The translations under genes were made by a program, and so were the position numbers. Shown piece after piece: positions 33,558 through 41,663 of a stretch of 64,000 nucleotides of DNA. A model generated the notes under the pieces. It was not told where the DNA came from. It was given only the letters and a program-made list of their open reading frames with translations, and made no database searches. Position 1 is the first letter of the stretch. Each line of letters opens with the position of its first letter. This stretch comes from Methanoculleus methanifontis (GTDB taxonomy: Archaea; Halobacteriota; Methanomicrobia; Methanomicrobiales; Methanoculleaceae): the NCBI RefSeq assembly GCF_030464365.1, contig NZ_VCYI01000002.1:164593-228592 (forward strand). The letters are read 5' to 3'.

Positions 33558-34852
33558 GAATTGCATATTTCTCACCCGTAAGTCCTCAAAAGACTGGAAT
33601 TGCTGATTATTCTGAGTGTGAGTTACCGCCGTACCTCTCCAGATACCTGGACATTGACATTTTTGTAGATTCGAATGTAAAGCCGAATAATAAATTTTTA
33701 CTTGAAAATTTTGATGTTTATCCCTACACCGCATATGAAAGGATGAAGGAATCCTATGACGTTCCACTCTATCACATGGGGAACAATCAGTTCCATGATT
33801 ATATCTATCGTTCTCTGATTAAAGATCCCGGAATAACCGTATTCCATGACATTTATTTACACGGCTTTTTATTGAGTACCTCTATTGGTCAAGGCAACAC
33901 TGACCGCTATAGGGAAGAGTTTAGATATTGCTATGGAGAAGAGGGTTTGAATATAGCTGATCGTGCGATTAGAACAGGTGCGTATCCGGAGTTTGACTAT
34001 CCCCTTGTTAGAAGAATCCTTGACCACAGTTTGGGAGTTATTTGCCACAATGATTTTAGCATACACGTTGCTCTTAAAGAGAAACCCGACGCGAGTATCA
34101 CGAAAATTCACCATCCTTTGACGATTCCCCAAGAGATAAAAGATCTAGAAAGTCAGAATGCCCGGAAGATTAAGGAAAACCTTTCAATAGAGGCGAAGAA
34201 ACTGATTATTGTAAGTTTTGGTTTCATATCGTCGCATAAGCGGTATCATGTCTTGCTGAGAGCGTTTAAGAAATTGTTAATCGATTTTCCTGATGCAGTT
34301 CTTCTCCTCGTTGGAAAAGATCTCATGGGAATTGATAATCTGATCACCAGTCTCGGCCTAGCAGGATCAGTTATTAAGACTGGTTTCGTTCCTTTCACAG
34401 ACATCGTCAAATTCCTTGCCATTGCAGATTTTTGTGTCAATCTCCGGCACCCAACGGCAGGTGAGACCAGTGGAAGTGTTCTGAGAATCATGGCAGCTAA
34501 GAAACCTGTCATTGTCTCTGACGTGGGCTGGTTCTCAGAGATACCAGACGATTGTTGTCTGAAGGTGCCTGTTGATTCTTATGAGGAAGATCTTCTCCTT
34601 GCATACATGCAGACTCTTGCTGCGAATGCTAGAATGCGTGAGACCATCGGAGAGAACGCACTGCGATGGGTAGAGCGTGAACATAACCCCGAGAGAATAG
34701 CAGAAGAGTTTTACCGGTATATCAAGTCGGTTGTTGACGGGGATGAGATCGTGATGACACGGGTGTCGGAGGCGTTGCTGCATCTGGGTGTTGATGAACA
34801 GGATGCTGATTTGCTGAGGCACGTATCAGCATCTGTCCGAGACGTGTTATAG
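33554..34852 (+). CDS. GT4-family glycosyltransferase
   Basis: A 432-residue GT-B enzyme starting MRIAYFSPVSPQKTGIADYSE, a start typical of large-locus mannosyl/rhamnosyltransferases (PPxxTGIADY). The donor site is atypical, with NLRHPTAGETSGSVLRIMAAKKPVIV (SGS followed by the usual GKPVI-like helix). The N-terminal half has FHDIYLHGF and CHNDFS in place of the usual acceptor motifs. Coupled by ATGA to the previous gene; AT-rich. Its end faces the convergent sulfatase-fold gene 30 bases away. Confidence 0.88.
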   Translation: MRIAYFSPVSPQKTGIADYSECELPPYLSRYLDIDIFVDSNVKPNNKFLLENFDVYPYTAYERMKESYDVPLYHMGNNQFHDYIYRSLIKDPGITVFHDIYLHGFLLSTSIGQGNTDRYREEFRYCYGEEGLNIADRAIRTGAYPEFDYPLVRRILDHSLGVICHNDFSIHVALKEKPDASITKIHHPLTIPQEIKDLESQNARKIKENLSIEAKKLIIVSFGFISSHKRYHVLLRAFKKLLIDFPDAVLLLVGKDLMGIDNLITSLGLAGSVIKTGFVPFTDIVKFLAIADFCVNLRHPTAGETSGSVLRIMAAKKPVIVSDVGWFSEIPDDCCLKVPVDSYEEDLLLAYMQTLAANARMRETIGENALRWVEREHNPERIAEEFYRYIKSVVDGDEIVMTRVSEALLHLGVDEQDADLLRHVSASVRDVL

Positions 34853-34881
34853 GGATATACTGGTTTTTAGATCCACCCTCA

Positions 34882-37074
34882 TCAACGACCTATTACCATC
34901 GAGCGAACCGCTAGTGCCAAGTCTCTTCCATCTTCCGATAGCCCCAAAGATTTGGGTGATACCGCGTCTGGCAACTCAAAGGCAATATGTTGCATTTCTT
35001 CCACCAGTACAGCATGGGGAATAACAATTGTTTTCTCCTGGGTTCCCGCTTGATCGAACGACCATTCACCTACCTGATGCTCGTTCACGTAAACGGTCAC
35101 CCGCTGCTGATCCAGTGTTCCTCCGCCGAGATATGGGGATGCTGTGATTTTCAGGGTGAGATCTGAATCTATGGTTTCTGGTTGAACTGCCAGTACAGCA
35201 TTGTGACCATCTGTCCAGGTAAATCCATCTTCTGGACCAGACCACCCGGCCATCTGATATTGGTATGCAGTTCCATTTTTTCCAAATGTGATAGCAGTGC
35301 CATCTTTACATGCTGGTGATGCTTGAATTACTTCTCCGGCTCTATACATCCGATACGTCGGTTTCCATGAGTTGAGCGACCAACTATGGCCATTAATAGA
35401 ATATTCGGTCATAGTAGGGAGGTATGCTTGATTCCAATTGTGATACTCTTTTGACCATATATAATGGAAAAATTTTCGTGTTCTTTTTTCCGATTCACCA
35501 ATTGTTATGACCGACGTTCCAGAGAACTCAGCTGGCAGTTGCAGCTCGGATGCTATTGTTTGAGGGATATCTCCGAGTACGACCGGTGCATCTGATATAA
35601 TTAGGTCTCCCCTCGAACTGAATGGTTTTACAAGCATAAGTGGCATCCCAGAGGCGACAACTTTTTCATCGATTGTGTAAAAAATATCTTTATTATTTTC
35701 AATATATGACTCTGTCTTTATACCGATTGTACCTGCAGAATTGCCATGGTCAGCAACAATGAATATCATAGATTTATCGTAAATATCATGTTTCTTCAAT
35801 TGTGCAATTAATTCATCTGCTATTTTTAATGCCGCTTTCGCTTGCTCTTTGTAACCTGTACGGTTTTGGGGTAGGTCTTCGTTTTGTAACTGTGCATTAA
35901 GCGTGTAGGGATTGTGGGCTCCACGGAGGTGATAATATTTGAACACTTTCTTCTCACTCGAAGAGGTTGTATTCGATACAAGGGAGTTATAAAAGACTAT
36001 GTTTTGATGAACATTCTTATTCTCACCTATTTCAACAAAAGGTATAATATAGAAATAACACTTTAGGAAGTGTGGGACATGCCGGAATAGGGTGAGTTGA
36101 TGCAATTCTATTGCTCCCTCTTGTTCGTCTATAACCTTCTCTACTTTATTGCGTTGTTGAGTGCCCACATTTGAGGCGACTTCATTGGAGGGATAGATCG
36201 TCTTCATAACTAAAGGATATAGATCAACACGATAGTCATTCTCTTTAAGCACTCGCGTGATGGAATCGTTTAAAAATGCGTTTTTAATGAAATTTTGTAT
36301 TGGAACAGAATTGTCATAATATTCGCCGGTTAGGATGAAGGTAACCGATGGATAAGTCCATGGATATCCTCCGACCGCATCCCTATAATAAATGAACCCG
36401 TCAAACGTCTTGCGATATTCATCATCCTCATCGATAATCTCCTGAAAAACATCCGATTGGAAAGCATCCAGCACTAAAATAATGACATTCTGCTCCTTTG
36501 AGAACTCAAACATCGTTTCGTCATCGTACCCGATAGTGTAACTTTTCCACTCCGGCTCATCGGGTGCCTGGTATATTTCGGCTGCCAACCCCCCACCCTG
36601 GACGACGAGCAAAAGAACGCTTGCAAGGGCGATGTGCTTATAGAGTGAAGGGGCCTTGAAGAGCGCAACCCCGAGAATGGCAATCCAGACTGCCGAATCG
36701 ATGATCCCATTGAGGAGATAATCGTTCCAGATGATCTCTCGTCCATCGAGTACCCCATAGTCCCAGACCAGTATGTGCCCCTGAATCCAGAATAACAGCC
36801 CGAGTGCAAATACGAGGGCTACCGCCCGCTGATGTACGCTTCCTTTCAGAAAAAGCAATAGTATCGATAGGATTGCACCTGCAACCAGGGAATGAATTAT
36901 AAAAACCCAGACCAGGTCTGTATACAGGTAGGGAATCTCCAGAATATTCGTGTAATACAGATACGATGGGCCAAAGAACAGCAAGGTGAGCGACAGGAGA
37001 AATGATGCAGCTACAGTGGTTCCTCGCTTTTCCGGGCCATGAAAAATCTGTCGAATTCTTTCTTTTATTGTCAT
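34882..37074 (-). CDS. Sulfatase/alkaline phosphatase-fold membrane protein (LtaS-like glycan modifier)
   Basis: A 730-residue protein with about five N-terminal membrane helices (residues 20-170) and an extracytoplasmic alkaline-phosphatase-fold domain. The first metal site is VIILVLDAFQSDVF near residue 195; PWTYPSVTFILTG holds the likely Thr/Ser nucleophile, and IFIVADHGNS the second metal site. The tail (residues about 600-730) looks like a beta-sandwich. Related enzymes transfer phosphoglycerol or phosphoethanolamine to surface glycans, or remove sulfate. The substrate is unknown. It is AT-rich and convergent with the glycosyltransferases. Confidence 0.8.
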   Translation of the reverse strand: MTIKERIRQIFHGPEKRGTTVAASFLLSLTLLFFGPSYLYYTNILEIPYLYTDLVWVFIIHSLVAGAILSILLLFLKGSVHQRAVALVFALGLLFWIQGHILVWDYGVLDGREIIWNDYLLNGIIDSAVWIAILGVALFKAPSLYKHIALASVLLLVVQGGGLAAEIYQAPDEPEWKSYTIGYDDETMFEFSKEQNVIILVLDAFQSDVFQEIIDEDDEYRKTFDGFIYYRDAVGGYPWTYPSVTFILTGEYYDNSVPIQNFIKNAFLNDSITRVLKENDYRVDLYPLVMKTIYPSNEVASNVGTQQRNKVEKVIDEQEGAIELHQLTLFRHVPHFLKCYFYIIPFVEIGENKNVHQNIVFYNSLVSNTTSSSEKKVFKYYHLRGAHNPYTLNAQLQNEDLPQNRTGYKEQAKAALKIADELIAQLKKHDIYDKSMIFIVADHGNSAGTIGIKTESYIENNKDIFYTIDEKVVASGMPLMLVKPFSSRGDLIISDAPVVLGDIPQTIASELQLPAEFSGTSVITIGESEKRTRKFFHYIWSKEYHNWNQAYLPTMTEYSINGHSWSLNSWKPTYRMYRAGEVIQASPACKDGTAITFGKNGTAYQYQMAGWSGPEDGFTWTDGHNAVLAVQPETIDSDLTLKITASPYLGGGTLDQQRVTVYVNEHQVGEWSFDQAGTQEKTIVIPHAVLVEEMQHIAFELPDAVSPKSLGLSEDGRDLALAVRSMVIGR

Positions 37075-37168
37075 GAAATCTCCTCGTAATGCACGTAATT
37101 TATTGCGAATCCCTGGCTTTAGGCATATATTCCAGTATATCGATTTACAAGAGGCATGCTGTTCACGA

Positions 37169-38554
37169 TCATCTGGCCTTCATGAGATAGAGAACCCGCG
37201 ATGAGTCCTGGATAGGCTCTTTCCTGATAATAGTAAACAGTTCCCCGAACCTCTCCTCGAACACGTCCTGCGAGTAATCCCCGAACACATCCTCGCGGTT
37301 CGCGAGCAGCTTCCGGACCTGCGAATCCTCCTTCGGCACGAACTCGATCACGAGGTAATCCGCGATCTCCGCGAAGAACCCGGCAATCCTCTCGAACGGG
37401 ACGTTGTTTGAGATGGCGAGGTGGTGGATAAGGGCAAGCGCAAAGACCATGTCCACGGGCCCCCGTCCGATCAACGAATCCCGTTCTGCATTCTGCCAGC
37501 CTATTCCCGGGCTCGGGTTCGTGAGATCGAGCATGAGGGGGAGGAGATTCTGCTCGTTGTTCTTCCGGATCTCGAGTGTGTTTAGCTCCACACAGGCGGG
37601 GTCGATGTCGAATGCCACGGTGGGGATGCCGCGTTCGCTTGCCTGGCGGGAGAAGACCCCGACGTTTGCTCCGAGGTCCCAGACGGAGCGGGGACGGGCA
37701 AGGTCCAGGAACTCGCCGACAAGTTTCTTCTTGTGCTCAAGCCCGGCCTTCGAGTAGTTTGTCTCGGTGTAGTAGTCGGCCCACTCGGTTCCGGCAGGCT
37801 GCCAGGAAAGACCCTTGACGGCGTTGGAGAGACTGTCGAGCAGACCCAGCAGGGCGTTTTTAGCCAGTTTCGGGCGCTCGATGGTCTCGTGGGTATCCGC
37901 GTGCTTTGCTTGGCTCTTCGCGTGCATGTGAATGTGCATGGCAAGGCCCGGCTTGAGCCGGGTCCGCCCCGGCAGGAGAGAACTCGCCAGATCGAGGGGG
38001 ACGCCGTCGATGTAGATCCTCAGCAACTGGCCGAGCCGGATGTCGCGGTGGGCCATGAGCGCGAGCGGTGCAAGGAAGTGCTGGCAGAACTGCCGGTATG
38101 CCACCCAGGGGTCCCCTTCCCGGTAGCGTTCGAACGAGAGGGTATCGATGAGGAGCGCTCTCCCCTTATGGAACTGGATATTGTAGGCGCTGGCGTCCTT
38201 GAGGGTCATCCCGTGCTCCAGCGCGATCCGCTCGATATCAAGGGTGACCTGTGCAGCTTCTTTGAGCTGGCTGAATGACCACTCGTAGGGATACGAGATA
38301 AAGGGAATCTCTTCCGGCTGGATGATGAGGTATGCGTTTTCGGTTTGTTCCGGAGGGATATCGACCTCTTTGTGGGGAATCAGGGCTTGTCTGGAGACGA
38401 GTTTCTCATACAGGCCGGACTGCATGAGGCAGTCATAGTCCTCGCGGCAGGCATCGTTGATCTGCCGGTAGAGTACACCGTCGCGCCGGAAGAGGAAGCC
38501 GCCCGGGTCTCTGAAGGAACTGGGAAGAATCCCGGGTTCACTCTTCATGGCCAT
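37169..38554 (-). CDS. Kinase-like domain fused to a SAM methyltransferase
   Basis: A 461-residue protein. The N-terminal half carries a degenerate kinase-like catalytic loop, HGMTLKDASAYNIQF (Asp120, Asn125), followed by LLIDTLSFE (Asp137) where a DFG-type metal Asp would be. The C-terminal half is a class I methyltransferase with VWDLGANVGVFS and FDIDPACVE. Bacterial homologues are annotated only as methyltransferases. With the coiled-coil methyltransferase 5 kb away, this pair contains the same three parts as bacterial WbdD. The start at 38554 overlaps the small membrane gene by 17 bases; an ATG two codons downstream is also possible. Confidence 0.78.
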   Translation of the reverse strand: MAMKSEPGILPSSFRDPGGFLFRRDGVLYRQINDACREDYDCLMQSGLYEKLVSRQALIPHKEVDIPPEQTENAYLIIQPEEIPFISYPYEWSFSQLKEAAQVTLDIERIALEHGMTLKDASAYNIQFHKGRALLIDTLSFERYREGDPWVAYRQFCQHFLAPLALMAHRDIRLGQLLRIYIDGVPLDLASSLLPGRTRLKPGLAMHIHMHAKSQAKHADTHETIERPKLAKNALLGLLDSLSNAVKGLSWQPAGTEWADYYTETNYSKAGLEHKKKLVGEFLDLARPRSVWDLGANVGVFSRQASERGIPTVAFDIDPACVELNTLEIRKNNEQNLLPLMLDLTNPSPGIGWQNAERDSLIGRGPVDMVFALALIHHLAISNNVPFERIAGFFAEIADYLVIEFVPKEDSQVRKLLANREDVFGDYSQDVFEERFGELFTIIRKEPIQDSSRVLYLMKAR

Positions 38555-38744
38555 CGGCGCTGGGTCTGAATCGGTCTTTGAGTTTCTGCCAGTACATTTT
38601 TAACGTAAATACCAAACCCAACCCGACCGCGACCAGCAACTGCCAGATCATGCTCCCCACACCGGGATCCAGGTATGCGGAAACCGATTGGGGAATGACG
38701 ATCAGGGCAATGAGAATCAATAAAATGTGCCGTAACTGCAACAT
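38538..38744 (-). CDS. Small membrane protein of glycan loci (YLDPGxGS type)
   Basis: A 68-residue protein with a signal-like first helix, the motif SAYLDPGVGSMIW and a second helix (LLVAVGLGLVFTLKMYW), then a basic tail. Such small proteins are found beside polysaccharide genes in archaea and bacteria; their role is unknown. The start is ATG 38744, with GGTG just upstream; an in-frame TTG at 38765 is possible. It is co-transcribed with the kinase-like/methyltransferase gene. Confidence 0.72.
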   Translation of the reverse strand: MLQLRHILLILIALIVIPQSVSAYLDPGVGSMIWQLLVAVGLGLVFTLKMYWQKLKDRFRPSADGHEE

Positions 38745-38853
38745 GATCACCTGATGATTAATCAATTAAAATGTTGATGTTCCGTGATATATACGGCTTA
38801 CGAATCGGGTGTCAATGGATTGTGTGTGGAGCTGGGCTCGACTGATTGCGAGA

Positions 38854-39068
38854 TCATCCCCATGTTCTCCCGAGCATGACTATGTATGCCAGGTAGATCA
38901 GTCTCAGGAATGGGTGTTCATAGCATTCGTATTGAGGAATAATTTCCTGAACGCCTCGATCCAGCTGAAGAAACGTTCGACGGCATTGCACTTCTTGTAG
39001 AGTTCCCGATAAAACCCGAACGGTCTCCCACGTTCCGGATGGTTTTTCTTGAGTACCCTAGAAGTCAT
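38854..39068 (-). pseudogene. C-terminal remnant of an IS5-type transposase with a frameshift
   Basis: From ATG 39068 the frame reads RGRPFGFYRELYKKCNAVERFFSWIEAFRK, the conserved last DDE-domain block of IS5-type transposases. A frameshift after FRK moves the reading to IPQYECYEHPFLRLIYLAYIVML, ending at 38854. N-terminal parts are gone. It marks the right edge of the glycan locus, as the N-terminal remnant at 24.5 kb marks the left. Confidence 0.7.
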
Positions 39069-39204
39069 CATTTCATGGCATTCCTTCGATCACCCTTGCC
39101 CACGATCGCCCCCTTCACCCCCCGCTGAGCACCCGCACAATCACCGCCACCACCCCGCCGACGATCCCGCCGGCCCCGGCGCTGATCGTGGAAACCCGTT
39201 TTTC

Positions 39205-39410
39205 TCGCACCTTGCGGTGCTCGAACTCCTGCTCCGCACCTTCGGTGCTCATGCTCCGGCCCTTCGGGCCATCGCACCCTGCGGCCAGTCGCTCTTCTCC
39301 AACCTTTTCCGCCCGCCACCCCTCCAGCGCCCGGAGCCGGGCCTCGAACTCCTCGTTCGAAGACCTTCGGTCTTCTCACGCTCCCGCCCTGCGGCCGGTC
39401 GCGTCCCACT
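39205..39410. repeat. Palindrome array 3
   Basis: Hairpins GCACC-TTGC-GGTGC, GCACC-TTC-GGTGC, GGCCC-TTC-GGGCC, ACCCTGCGGCCAG-type and GAAGACC-TTC-GGTCTTC with linkers TCGAACTCCTG and TCATGCTCC. This is the same module set as array 2. It lies between the transposase remnant and the gene at 39735. The rest of 38745-39734 holds only the remnant, this array and element C. Confidence 0.8.
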
Positions 39411-39668
39411 CCTCCATCCGTTGCAGCGCCCGACAGATCCATTTTACGTCCCGGTTCGTCTCGTAAGACCGAGCTCCCGGGTGGTCTTTTCGTTGGTCAT
39501 CCAGGCAATCCTCCCGCGGGACTATAGGAGGCCGGGGACAAAAAGGCTGACCGTAACGGCTATATTTCAGAATCTGAGCCAAATACGGGCCTTTTGATAA
39601 AGTCAGGCTAATCCCCTCTCGGGTCTACCCTATAGTTGTCTGTCATATTCCCGGGAGCATGCAGGCAC

Positions 39669-39719
39669 GGAAGACGCTTCGCGTCTTCCTATCAGGCACA
39701 CCCTCAAGAGTTGTGCCGT
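39669..39719. repeat. Solitary two-hairpin element C upstream of the gene at 39735
   Basis: Hairpin 1 is GGAAGACGC-TTC-GCGTCTTCC (669-689), spacer TATCA, then a second imperfect hairpin bounded by GGCACA and TTGTGCC (695-717), followed by GT. Same order and size as elements A and B. It ends 15 bases before the start codon, so it would be in the 5' UTR. Confidence 0.65.
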
Positions 39720-39734
39720 GAGGAGTTACCAACC

Positions 39735-40241
39735 ATGGCAGACTTCGTTCAGACAACCGTGAACAAAACGGCGGTTCGGGACCTCGCCGTCCCGATCGCC
39801 GACGTAACGTCGTTTAACAACCTCGTCCAGGCCGTCATCGACGACAACCCGTTCGGGTGCGTCGGGTATACGGGCGCCGACGGGCAGCCGGTCGCTCCGA
39901 TCGTCCGCAACCGCGAGCACTACACCGCGAAGGTGAACTTCCTCGACGGCGAGGGCAAGCGGGTCGGGAATGTCTCCCTGCAGTCCCCGACGATCGCCGC
40001 GTTCGAGGCGAACGCCGCCGAGGTTCTCGCAAACGCGGCCCTCGAGGCCGCGATGGGCGGCGAGGCCGTCCGGAACGGCCCCGGCGAGACCTACTACGCG
40101 CAGCTCAAGTGCCACGACCCCTCGGGTGACGACTACTACGTCACCTTCACCAGAAAGACCGTCCGGATCTCGTCCTACCAGGACGACGCCATCCGCACCG
40201 CGGTCGAGACCTGGGCCGACGCCGTCGCCTCGCTGGACTGA
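39735..40241 (+). CDS. Conserved hypothetical protein, multicopy partner of cdc6 in this region
   Basis: A 168-residue protein of no family I recognise. Features: ADFVQTTVNKTAVRDLAVPIADV at the start, a central YTAKVNFLDGEGKRVG hairpin, and a C-terminal DDYYVTFTRKTVRISSYQDDAIRTAVETWAD. No signal peptide, no cysteine cluster; GC-rich. A GAGGAG site precedes the ATG at 39735. A decayed copy of its C-terminus plus the start of a cdc6 gene lies at 48.0 kb, and a scrap of its last codons lies before the intact cdc6 at 41.2 kb. This suggests the original order was this gene followed by cdc6. Confidence 0.7.
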   Translation: MADFVQTTVNKTAVRDLAVPIADVTSFNNLVQAVIDDNPFGCVGYTGADGQPVAPIVRNREHYTAKVNFLDGEGKRVGNVSLQSPTIAAFEANAAEVLANAALEAAMGGEAVRNGPGETYYAQLKCHDPSGDDYYVTFTRKTVRISSYQDDAIRTAVETWADAVASLD

Positions 40242-40242
40242 A

Positions 40243-40274
40243 GAGGGGGACTCTTCCCCTCATCTACCATTTTT
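40243..40274 (+). terminator. Hairpin plus T-run after the gene at 39735
   Basis: GAGGGG and CCCCTC arms around 40244-40262 followed by a T-run near 40270. A similar hairpin follows the scraps at 41260 and 48098. Confidence 0.45.
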
Positions 40275-40332
40275 GACCCTGTTCGATATCGATAAAACCG
40301 GCTGACCACGATTGGCGATGAAAACCTCCGGT

Positions 40333-40880
40333 TTACTCATCCATCTCCACTTCAAGAACGCGCCGGTAGAGGGCATCCTGGATCCAGAAGTTCCCCTCTT
40401 CCCGCAGTCGATCCATCTCCTCCGCAAGGGAAGAGATCTCTCCTTCACGCTTCGCCTGAATCAGCAGCCCGATGATACCGGTGACTGGAAGGCCGTAGAG
40501 CCCCGCGACGCGACGCCCCTCGGCCTCGTCGAGGAGGAGCACATCGGGCCGGATCTCGAGAGCAAGGGTGATGCTCTCCGCTTCGCCTCACGGCAAATTG
40601 GAGATTTGCCTGACAGGGAACTGTTCACAGTTCCCGTGGCGTGAAGTTCCTGCTCAAGCAGGCGTACCAGAGCCTTATCGGAGGGGTCGACCACACGCAG
40701 CCACCCCGACTCGTGTGCATCCCTGATCTCGGCCGCCCCCGGCCGGTTGCCGCCCAGTTCCACGACCTCTCTCCAGACCGCAGGAGGAATACATACGGTC
40801 GAAAAACGGCGAAGGAGACCAATGCGGCCGACCATCGAGAGGTGAATCAGCGGCGATGAGTTACTGACCGCGAGCGGCAT
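40333..40880 (-). pseudogene. DUF3368 (PIN-like) toxin gene disrupted by a two-hairpin element
   Basis: The first part, from ATG 40880, reads AVSNSSPLIHLSMVGRIGLL through ALVRLLEQELH. The second part, in another frame, reads GEAESITLALEIRPDVLLLDEAEGRRVAG to the end at 40333. The two join cleanly as ELH-x-GEAES if about 50 bases (element B) are removed. DUF3368 proteins are PIN-like toxins paired with UPF0175 antitoxins, and the antitoxin gene overlaps upstream. The insertion shifts the frame, so the toxin is inactive. Confidence 0.78.
40588..40640. repeat. Solitary two-hairpin element B inside the DUF3368 gene
   Basis: Hairpin 1 is GGCAAATT-GGA-GATTTGCC (592-610, one G-T pair), spacer TGACA, hairpin 2 is GGGAACTG-TTCA-CAGTTCCC (616-635), then GT. 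It interrupts the codons between ELH and GEAES of the toxin. Spacer, loop sizes and ending match element A (TAACA, tetraloop, AT), while stems are different sequences. Confidence 0.75.
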
Positions 40881-41121
40881 AGGCAATGTCCTGGTCAAGG
40901 TCCTCCTCGGAGTAGTGCCGGGGAATCTTCCGCGACCCGAGCAGTTCCTCCCACTCCCACCGGTTCATCCCGGCAAGAGCGGCCGCCTTACCCGAAGAGA
41001 GGATACCCCGCTGGTAGAGCGCCACGGCAAGCTCTCGCTGCAGCTCGGTCTGAACGGCATCGGGAGGGAGTCGAAGCGCCTGAACGATATCCTGGGGAAC
41101 CCTGATGGTAACATCGGACAT
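40861..41121 (-). CDS. UPF0175-family antitoxin
   Basis: An 86-residue protein: VTIRVPQDIVQALRLPP, then ELQRELAVALYQRGILSSGKAAALAGMNRWEWEELLGSRKIP, the UPF0175 helix-turn-helix. These proteins are usually encoded directly before DUF3368 toxins, as here (20-base overlap). The start is ATG 41121; the upstream extension in frame is not conserved. It probably remains as a solitary antitoxin since the toxin is broken. Confidence 0.82.
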   Translation of the reverse strand: MSDVTIRVPQDIVQALRLPPDAVQTELQRELAVALYQRGILSSGKAAALAGMNRWEWEELLGSRKIPRHYSEEDLDQDIAYAARGQ

Positions 41122-41235
41122 AACCAGTTCACCTGATGAATAGAAGATAGAGAGGGAGAACTGATAAACGTGGTGGTGGTATGTCCGCTGTTCTTGACGA
41201 AGGATCACATCCCCAATCCGATTTTAGACCCTCCG

Positions 41236-41288
41236 ATTACCGTCACCGCACTGGACTAAAGCAGGGACTATCCCCCTGCTCTTTTTTA
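41236..41288 (+). terminator. Scrap of the 39735-type gene end with its hairpin terminator
   Basis: TACCGTCACCGCACTGGACT at 41239-41258 matches the last codons of the gene at 39735 (ending ...VASLD). A hairpin AGCAGGG/CCCTGCT (41261-41281) and six T follow. It places a remnant copy directly upstream of cdc6. Confidence 0.5.
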
Positions 41289-41451
41289 AGATGGATTCAC
41301 TCGTTGGATGACCGGCAGCTCATCCATCGGAAGTGTTGAGTCGGAACACTCCTTTCCGGCCGATACGACGGTGACCCGCCGCTGACCGAGACCGGGGAAA
41401 AGCGTTCACCCTGACAGGGAAACTGTGGCGATATGCACTCAATCCGTCATT

Positions 41452-41469
41452 GCGGACAATCCCGGACAG
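41452..41469 (+). repeat. Direct repeat 1 upstream of cdc6 (origin-like)
   Basis: GCGGACAATCCCGGACAG; one of two copies of an 18-base repeat in the region before the Orc1/Cdc6 gene. Archaeal origins usually lie next to orc1/cdc6 and contain repeated initiator-binding boxes; this assignment is inference. Confidence 0.4.
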
Positions 41470-41560
41470 AAACCTGACCGAGGGAGAAGGGTAAAACCTG
41501 TATCCTACGGGCAAAACTGCCAAAAATTAAAGGATCTGGCACTGAACCCGGTAACAGTAT

Positions 41561-41578
41561 CCGGACAATCGCGGACAG
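41561..41578 (+). repeat. Direct repeat 2 upstream of cdc6 (origin-like)
   Basis: CCGGACAATCGCGGACAG, 16 of 18 bases identical to the copy at 41452. The DNA between the copies includes an A-rich stretch (CCAAAAATTAAAGG near 41520). Confidence 0.4.
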
Positions 41579-41630
41579 CCGGCATATGGCGGTCGTACTC
41601 CCCTTTCACTTTCATCCCGCACACACCTCG

Positions 41631-41640
41631 CATTTAACAA
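41631..41640 (+). promoter_or_regulatory. TATA box of cdc6
   Basis: CATTTAACAA centred 28 bases before the ATG at 41664. The decayed cdc6 copy keeps a TATA (CCTTTATACC) at the same distance before its ATG at 48174. Confidence 0.5.
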
Positions 41641-41663
41641 TCCCCTCTTCTCCAGACTGACGT

